Shown in pieces: positions 57,111 through 64,000 of a DNA stretch of 64,000 bases. Under the pieces are notes generated by a model, which had not been told where the DNA came from, ran no database searches, and saw only the letters and a program-made list of their open reading frames with translations. Location of the stretch: NCBI RefSeq assembly GCF_030272615.1, contig NC_081410.1, forward strand, positions 567,445,152 through 567,509,151. The letters are read 5' to 3'. The position numbers and the translations under genes were made by a program. How positions within the stretch are numbered: the stretch's first letter is position 1; each line of letters starts with the position of its first letter. This DNA is from Cryptomeria japonica. Its lineage: Eukaryota > Streptophyta > Pinopsida > Cupressales > Cupressaceae.

Positions 57111-57464
57111 GTGGTTAATTATACCCTGCCTTGATTTTAAAAATTATGATTTTATCAATTTTAAAATTAAGTGGTATCCCATTGGCCCTAATTTTAAATT
57201 TCAATTTCCTTTCATTCATCATCAAAATTATTTTTGGAAATTGTGTCATTTTCTTCTTCCAACAAAGTCAAATTGTTTAATCATTATTTTCTCAAATTTT
57301 GCATTATTCAATTTTTGTGCACTGTGTTCCTATTATTCAAAATTCAAATTATCTTCTATGTGAATCATGGAGTGGCGGAAGAGATTAGGGCTTCGGCCTA
57401 GGGAGTTGCAGGGTTTTCGATCACAGGGGGGCATTCCCAAGGGAAAAGATTTGAAGGTTAGGGA

Positions 57465-58991
57465 ATGCGTCAAGGCTTCAAGCAGATGCGACCGGGTAAA
57501 TGTCCATGGAAAAATCCAAGCAAGGTTTGGGAGGATCAGAACAAAAAAATTTATCCCCAAAAGCAGTGGGGGGAGGAGGCTAGAGCCAGGGAGCCAAAAA
57601 AATTTAGAAGTGATAATTTCAACAGCTATGGGTATCGTAATAAAGAATATGGACCTAAAACTATATGGCAACATTTTCAAGAAAAAGAGTGGCAACCCAA
57701 AAGAAAAATGCAAAAGGCAACCAATAATTCAGAGAATAGAGAAGACACGAGGCCGGAGAAAGTTTCGTTGATGCTGGATAATCAGAGCTCGACCAACTTA
57801 GTGGCTTTTTTCCATGAGCGGGGTTTCTTTATGAAATGCTTTGGAGACTGGCCATCTGTGGGAAAATTGAAAGGTTGGTGTGCCAAAAATTGGAACCGCA
57901 AAATAGAACTAAAAACCCCACCAAATGGCTTCTTCTTGGTAACCACTGATGAGGGTAAGGATAAGCACTGGATTTTGAATAGTGGGCCCTTTTTTATGGG
58001 TGGTAGGGGACTGTATATTAGGGATTGGGAACCTAACTTCAATCCCTTACTAGCGCCGATTGAAGAGGTTCCCATCTGGTTACGTTTATATAATCTCCTC
58101 AGAGAGTATTGGAATGAGGAGTCCTTCCAAAAAATAGGTAACAAACTAGGGTTCTATATCAAAGCTGACGAGGCTATAAAATCAAAATATTTCAGTATGT
58201 ATGAATGAATCTGCATCAGTTGGAAACCCCACCATCCATTGCCAGAACACATTGAGATCATTACCAATGCAAGGCAGTGGCTAGAAAAGATTGGGGTCGA
58301 GGAAAAAAAACAAAGATGCAAATACTGCAAAAAAGATGGACACACGGAGGATACATGTCTGATTGGCCCAAAAGGAAAAAATGTGGAGACAACGATTGAA
58401 GAAGAGGTAAATCTTTTTGTGAACAAAGAAAATGAAATAGGTGGGAAGGGAAAAGTAAATGACACACCACAACCTCTGCAACAGTATTTCTTTCAAGGGG
58501 AGGTTTCCGTGGCCACTAAAAATATGATCCATGAGGTGGATGAAATAGCAATGGATGCTTCTCTCATAAATAAACATATGGAGGCTACAGGTTGGGTAGA
58601 AGAAGCTATAGTTGGAGTGGAGAAAGTAGTAGAGATCCTGGATGAAGCAAAATCCAGAGCTTCACCTCCTGTGGGAATGGGACAAATTTTGGAGTTTGCC
58701 AAGAAGACTGAGTAAGCTTAGGATGTTGACCCTGAAAAAGATTGAACTAATGAAAGTAGAGAGTCTGAAGGTGAGGATGATGATGATGAATGTGGATGGA
58801 TGAATGAGGAAGATATCCTGGAAACAAGGATAGTAGAGAAAATGGAACCTGTGTGGAACAAGGTGTGTCTCGAGGAAAAGAAATCCAGAGGGAGAAAGTT
58901 AAACCAAGTTAGAATTGCAATGGTTGGGAGTGCTAAGGGACAAAGCAAACTTACAGTAGAGAAGGGAGTTACCCTTCCTGAAGGACAATGA
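57465..58991 (+). pseudogene. LINE ORF1 (DUF4283 and CCHC zinc knuckle)
   Basis: The main frame starts MRQGFKQMRPGKCPWKN. An ATG at 57367 in another frame could be the original start if one base was lost or gained. A basic region is followed by the DUF4283-type domain (about 57790-58220): LVAFFHERGFFMKCF, VPIWLRLYNLLREYW and KLGFYIKADEA. A knuckle, CKYCKKDGHTEDTC, lies at about 58318-58360. Stops: TGA 58206-58208 (YE-stop-ICISW, Arg expected), TAA 58713-58715, TAG 58719 and TGA 58746. After these the frame stays open to 58991 (acidic, then basic tail). ORF1 protein binds LINE RNA. The final TGA (58989-58991) overlaps the ORF2 start. Confidence 0.85.
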
Positions 58992-61900
58992 AAATCATAA
59001 CTTGGAATGTCAGGGGTTGTAATGCCCCTAAAAAACGTTGATTGATCAAACAAGGTTTGGATCAATTAAGGCCGGATGTAGTGTTTCTACAAAAGACTAA
59101 GCTTGATAAAGAGGAAGTCAGTTTGCTAATGAGATCTTGGAAGCAGTGGGTGAGGGTCTTTTTAGATTCAGAGGGAGCCTCGGGAGGTTTGGGTATACTC
59201 TGGAACCCAACCAACCATAAGGTAGAGGTAATCGTTGGTTCCCATATGTGGCAAGTGTGTAAGATTCATTCCTTTCCCTTGAATGTTGATTTAATTTTGA
59301 TTAATGTTTATGGGCCGACTAAACCAATTCAACAAGGAAACTTTTGGCAACCTCTCTCTTCCCTCATTCAAGAACTGGAAGGAGTTATCATTATTGGTGG
59401 TGAGTTTAATGCCATATTGGATTTAAATGATAAAGTGGGGGGAAAGAGAGGACCTTCTCCATCCCAAGTAAATTTTCAAAATTTTGTGATGGGTAATGGT
59501 CTTAGAGAAGTCGAATCCAAGGAAGGCCAATTCACATGGTCGAATCATAGGAATTTTGGAAACCATGTAGTAGAAAAACTTGACCATTTTTTCCTGGGAG
59601 GGTCCTGAGCGGATTCCCCTTTACTTTTTGTCTCAAATGTCCAACTGATGGTTGCTTCAGACCATTTACCGGTGGAACTCATCATAGCATTTGATGGTCC
59701 TCCCATAAGGTACCCCTTTAAGTTTGAAAAGATGTGGTTGAGGGAAGGGAGTTTGAGAGATTTAATTGTGGAATGGTGGTCTGGGGCCCCTGAGGTCTTA
59801 GGTACTATGGCTTTTGTTTTTGTCAAGAAATTACAATTTGTTAAGTCTAAAATCAAAGAGTGGAACCACACTAAACTTGGCAACATTTTTGCCAATAAGC
59901 AAGACCTGGAGGAGAGGCTGACCACATTGCAAGAGGCAATAGTACAAAATGGAATGTCCTCGGAGACCTTTTTGCAGGAGTGAGACCTCAAAAAACAATA
60001 CAATGAAATCCTGGCACGGGAAGAGATTTTTTGGTGGCAAAAATCGAGGGAGTGCTGGCTTAAGGAAGGGGACAAAAATACAAAAATTTTCCATTACTCG
60101 ATCAAGGCAAGAAGGTCCTGGAACAAAATCACTTCCATTTATAACAGTGAAAATGTCTTGCTAGACAATTTGGAGGATATTAATAGAGTGGCAGTTGAAT
60201 TTTTTTTCGGCATTATTATCCAAGGAGATTAATACCAATCTAGAGTATCAACAAAATGGACTCAATTTTATTCTAGAGTTGATAATAGAAGCACAAAATC
60301 AGGCACTCATGAAACCCATCTAGCTTGAGGAGGTTTGGAAGGTGGCTTTTAGTATGGTGGGTGACAAAGCTCTGAGGTCAGATGGTTTCTTGGCCTTTTT
60401 CTATCAAACCTTCTGGGATATAGTAGGAAAATATGTTTGGGCTATGGTGGAGGAGTCGCGAAGAAAGGTGAATGTAGCAAAGGAACTGAATTGCACGCTT
60501 CTAGCCCTTATCCCCAAGGTGGAACATCCTACTTCTTTTAATGAATTTAGGCCAATTTTATTGTGTAACACCATTTATAAAGTAGTAGCAAAAGTGATTT
60601 CAAATCGTTTGAAGCCAATTTTGAACCACATTATTTTAGAATAATAGAGTGGCTTTGTCCTAGGTAGATCGATTGTTGAAGGAATAGTAATTACACACCA
60701 AGCTATTCATACAATACAACAAGATAAGGTGGATCGTATGTTGATCAAGCTAAATATTAGGAAAGCGTATGACATGGTGGACCGGGAATTTCTGTTCCAG
60801 GTTCTGCATAGATTTGGTTTCTCAGAAGATTGGATTAATTGGATTTGTGCATGTATAGGGGGAGTGTGGACCTTTGTTTTGGTGAATGGCAGTCCACAAG
60901 GTTTCTTTCAGACCTCACATGGGATCAGGTAAGGTGATCCATTATCACCCTTCCTTTTCATTATTTTGGCTGAAGTTTTGGGAAGATTGATTATCTCTTA
61001 GAAGAATCAAGGGTCCTAGAAAGTAATTAAAATTGCAAAAGGAATGGATCCGGTAACCCATCAGCAATTTGTGGATGACACCCTTCTATGTGGGCAGTCT
61101 TCACTTCAAGAGGACAGAGTAATTAGAAGGACAATAGATACCTTTTGTAGAGCAACTGGTCAACAGGTCAATTGGGCAAAATCATAAGTTGTTTTTTTCA
61201 AGACAAGGGGTAGTAGACAACAAGAAATTTCCAACATCCTCAGAATCAAAATAGGCACATTACGTGGGAAATTTTTGGGTACCCCCTTATTTGGTGGGCC
61301 AAACCGTACAAATTTATGGTATAGTCTTATTAACAGTTGTGTCAACCATCTTGAAGGTTGGAAAAGTAAATGGCTCACTCTGGCTGGATGAATTATGCTC
61401 CTTAAATCAGTTCTCTCTACTCTTCCTATATATTCCATGACGACTTTAAAGCTATTGGAGAAAGTGATTAGCTGCATAAACAAAGGAATGAAAAAATTTC
61501 TATGGAATGACAAAGAGACTAGTGACAAAATCCCCTTGGTTGTGTGGGATAAAGTTTGTCAATCCAAATAGGCAGGGGGTGTAGGTTTGTGGAACTAGAC
61601 TTTGCTTAATGAGGCAATGGAGGAAAAATTTATATGGAAAATTTACTCTCACCCAAATCAGAAGTGGGTACAAATTTTAAAACACAAGTATCTTGATCAA
61701 ATGAGTAGAGAACGTATTTTTACTACCAGTGTCCTACCTAAAGGCTCTAATATCTGTAACTTCCTATTTTCCTGTAGACATGTTATTACTGAGCATCTCA
61801 CTTGGGAATTAGGTAAAGGGACAATGGCCAATTTCTGGACGGACTCTTGGGAGGGGAGACTAGCCATCTTTGAGAGGCAAGGTCTTGAGGAAATCAAACA

Positions 61901-63215
61901 GGTCACGAAAGCATAGTGGGGATTGAAGGTAGGGGATTTCCTTATGAAAAGAAGGATAAATGGGTAAGACCATTGGGAGTGGAAGAAGGTGGATAACCTT
62001 CCTCTGACAACACATCACAAATATTTTATGAAGACCATCATGCAGGAGTACACACCACCCCTATCTAACAAGGAAGATACTCTTAGATGGTGTGGTTCAA
62101 AATCAGGGCAATACTCGGTCAAGATTGCTTATAGTATTTTAGAAAATATGGACGGAAGGATGAACTAGCCAACTAAATTTCTATGGAGCTCTCCTATCCT
62201 CCTGAAAGTAGGAGCCTTTTCTTGGCTGGTTTTGAAAAAACATATCCTGATAGGGGAAAGATTGTGTAGATTGGGTTTCCTGGGTCCTTTTAGATGCATA
62301 ATGTGCAAGAAGGCAAAAGAATCTTTGGATCATCTGCTACTACAATGTGAGGACGTGCAGAAGGTATGGAGTTTCCTCCTGGGTAAGCTAGGTTGGGCCG
62401 TCCCGTTACCCAATTCAAGTTTTGACCTTTTTTCAAGCTAGAGACTACCTTGTCGTAAGTCCGTTTTCTCTAGCCTCTGGTTAGTAGCCCCCCCTTGTTG
62501 TATGGGAGATTTGGAAGGAGAGAAATAGGAGAATTTTTCAAGAAAAAGAGGAATTAGTGGGGAGCTTGTGTACAAGGGTAGAAAGAGCAATAGCTAAAGC
62601 TGTATCTGTGGCGGCTAGGAATCATAATTTGGCAAAACATCCTTTCACAAATGAAGACAGAGACATTCAAGTGAATTGGTCTCTTGTGTACTGCCAACCC
62701 GTTAATGGGTATTTGGGGGTTTCTCCTTTGTCAGATAAAGGGGAGGTCATATGGGAACCACCTAGTAAAGAATGGATAAGGTCAATTTCGATAGTGCTTC
62801 TAGAGGAAATCCGAGAATCTCAGGTGTTGGGGTAGTGGCGAGGGATGATAACGGATCTATCCTCTTCAAAGGAGCACGACGCTTGCAGGATGGTATGAAT
62901 AATGAAGCGGAGGCTCAGGTGGCACTTCTAGAAACTGAGTTGGCTTTAAATATGAAATTCTAATGGTTGCATTTGGAAGGAGACTCTCAGGTAGTCATTA
63001 ACGCAATTGCTAAAGGCAACACTCCATGCTGGAAATTAAACTGTTGGGTGTCTATTATCCAAGAGAAACTCAAATCATTTGTGGAGTTTTGTGTCTCCCA
63101 TGTCAGGTGAGGAGAAAATGCAGTTGCAAATTTGCTCTCTAATATTAGTTGTGAAATGGATAGTTATATGGCCAAGTGGTGGAAAGGAGATGGAAGACTG
63201 TGGAGGTGGTCTTAA
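58988..63215 (+). pseudogene. LINE ORF2: endonuclease, reverse transcriptase, RNase H
   Basis: It starts MKIITWNVRGCNAPKKR. Endonuclease: FLQKTKL has Lys where the catalytic Glu is expected, GGEFNAIL has Glu for the usual Asp, and SDHLPVEL is intact. A one-base shift in a T8 run (about 60199-60206) separates it from RT, which has LNCTLLALIPKVEHP, FRPILLCNTIYKVVAKVI, KAYDMVDREFL, a GIR-stop-GDPLSPFLF break, and the catalytic box QFVDDTLLC (FADD is usual). The C-terminal zinc-binding region has CIMCKKAKESLDHLLLQC (about 62300-62350). A shift near 62770 leads to RNase H: KVNFDSASRGNPRISGVGVV, NNEAEAQVALLETEL, LEGDSQVVINAI. Stop at 63213-63215. Several other stops make it dead. RT and endonuclease act in target-primed insertion. 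Confidence 0.9.
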
Positions 63216-63556
63216 ATGCAGTCTTAGGAATTCGCAGCCTACAATATGTAAGCAAAGGAAAACAATTTGTCAAGTACACCATGCAAGTTGGCGCTTTCTC
63301 TTTGAAAGTGGTAGTTGTCCATGGCAGGTTGCACATTTTAGAGAGGGTGGCAGATGACAACAAATCTATCATGCAATCTCATGGCTTTTATGCCATCACT
63401 CCTGCATTTATTACTCAACCCAAACAATGATGAAGAAAATTATTTTCTTTTGGTTTATGAGCTAGGGCTTGTGTGTTTTTTAATTGATGCAGTACTTTGT
63501 GGCTCTTATGACATTGTTATTGCAGAAGCTGGAGCGATTTCATTTTGCAGGTGATC
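63216..63556 (+). other. Region between LINE ORF2 and a further reading frame
   Basis: A short open stretch with VVLNAVLGIRSLQYVSKGKQ (63176-63430, another frame) overlaps the end of ORF2. It has no recognised domain and may be LINE 3' sequence. Nothing else was identified. Confidence 0.35.
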
Positions 63557-64000
63557 ATGGAAGAAAACTTCACCCTGTGCATAGAGAAGAAGTTGGTGCC
63601 ATTCTTGGGCAAAGTGACGAAGAAGAGGATGCAGTGACTCTTCTTTTACAAGGCAAAGAAGTTGTGGAGTGCGGCTCGCCTCATGCTTGTAGAAGAGGTG
63701 GCGTATATTCATTATCATTACCGAACAAATATGGAATTGTACTCCCTAATTCTGGCATGGACATGCAAATTTGAGCCGAAGGTGAAGAAAATCAGACTCA
63801 CATTGACCAAACTGATTGATGGGGAGTACTTGATCAACCTCAACTCACTTCTGGAGTGGGTTATGCCATGAGTAGGTATTCGCATCAAGGAGAGAGATGA
63901 CCAGGAGGAGCTGTTGCCTTTTGTCTGTGGGCCAGAGGATGACATAAAGGAACAATGTCATGATCGTGCTTGTATTGGATGGGAAGCTATGAAGATATGT
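63557..64000 (+). pseudogene. Unrecognised coding-like frame running off the window
   Basis: A frame from MEENFTLCIEKKLVPFLGK continues to the window end with two stops (after KKRMQ, and after LLEWVMP near 63871). It includes LWSAARLMLVEEVAYIHYHY, KVKKIRLTLTKLIDGEYLIN and, after the second stop, DDQEELLPFVCGPEDD. The residue mix looks coding. No family was recognised. It could be a LINE 3' ORF, transduced host sequence, or part of a neighbouring gene or element beyond the window. Confidence 0.4.

Larger units (their letters stand above)
57111..63215 (+). mobile_element. L1-type LINE (non-LTR retrotransposon)
   Basis: A plant L1: a probable 5' untranslated region (57111-57464), ORF1 with DUF4283 and a zinc knuckle, and ORF2 with endonuclease, reverse transcriptase, a C-terminal zinc-binding region and RNase H. 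ORF1 and ORF2 overlap at ATGA. Stops and frameshifts show it is inactive. No poly(A) tail or target duplication was seen. The 3' end is unclear because more coding-like sequence follows to the window end. Confidence 0.92.

Overview
The window is plant nuclear DNA made almost entirely of transposable elements. No intact host gene was found. The evidence for a plant is the set of families: Ty3/gypsy Tat-type and chromodomain retrotransposons, Ty1/copia elements primed by initiator-tRNA-Met, a plant-type L1 LINE (DUF4283 ORF1, RNase H after the reverse transcriptase), a tRNA-derived SINE and a Mutator-like inverted-repeat element. Old, nested, heavily decayed long LTR elements suggest a large genome such as a conifer's, but the sequence does not prove that.

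Layout. (1) 1-14415: a Ty3/gypsy Tat-type element on the + strand, entering mid-pol: RNase H tail and integrase (2-1510), non-coding tract, an antisense ORF with a plant-mobile-domain-like protein (about 5030-3200, minus), polypurine tract (13375) and 3' LTR (13388). A full-length Ty1/copia element (5503-12395, minus) is inserted in it with the 5-bp target duplication AGTTC. (2) 14489-20290: an unrecognised pseudogene, a copia-type LTR with primer site (16832-17164), a tRNA-derived SINE with 17-bp duplications (17600-17893) and AT-rich DNA. (3) 20290-29450: a pyrimidine-rich block, a non-autonomous gypsy element with gag/protease remains (21524-26709) whose 3' LTR holds a Mutator-like element (25947-26563), and a purine-rich block. 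(4) 30613-37360: a structurally complete non-autonomous LTR element (duplication GATTT) with a multi-zinc-knuckle Gag-like ORF followed by a very long unrecognised coding region in place of pol. (5) 37489-55395: a second pol-less LTR element, minus strand, duplication TCTAT, with a proline-rich repeat protein carrying a G-patch-like motif. A chromodomain gypsy element (43860-51555) interrupts that ORF, and the ORF is in frame again once the insertion is removed. (6) 56116-64000: an LTR-like fragment, then an L1 LINE with ORF1 and ORF2 overlapping at ATGA and an unexplained third reading frame running off the window.

How the parts relate. The pol-less elements have intact boundaries but encode no reverse transcriptase or integrase, so they must have been mobilised by partners. 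The 30.6-37.4 kb element shares terminal bases, primer type and 3' purine-tract architecture with the copia element. The 37.5-55.4 kb element shares a polypurine tract and a post-integrase sequence motif with the Tat element. Most in-frame stops are TAG or TGA in places where CAG, CGA or TGG is expected, which fits deamination of methylated cytosine. All coordinates and translations were read by eye, so LTR ends without a stated target duplication are approximate.
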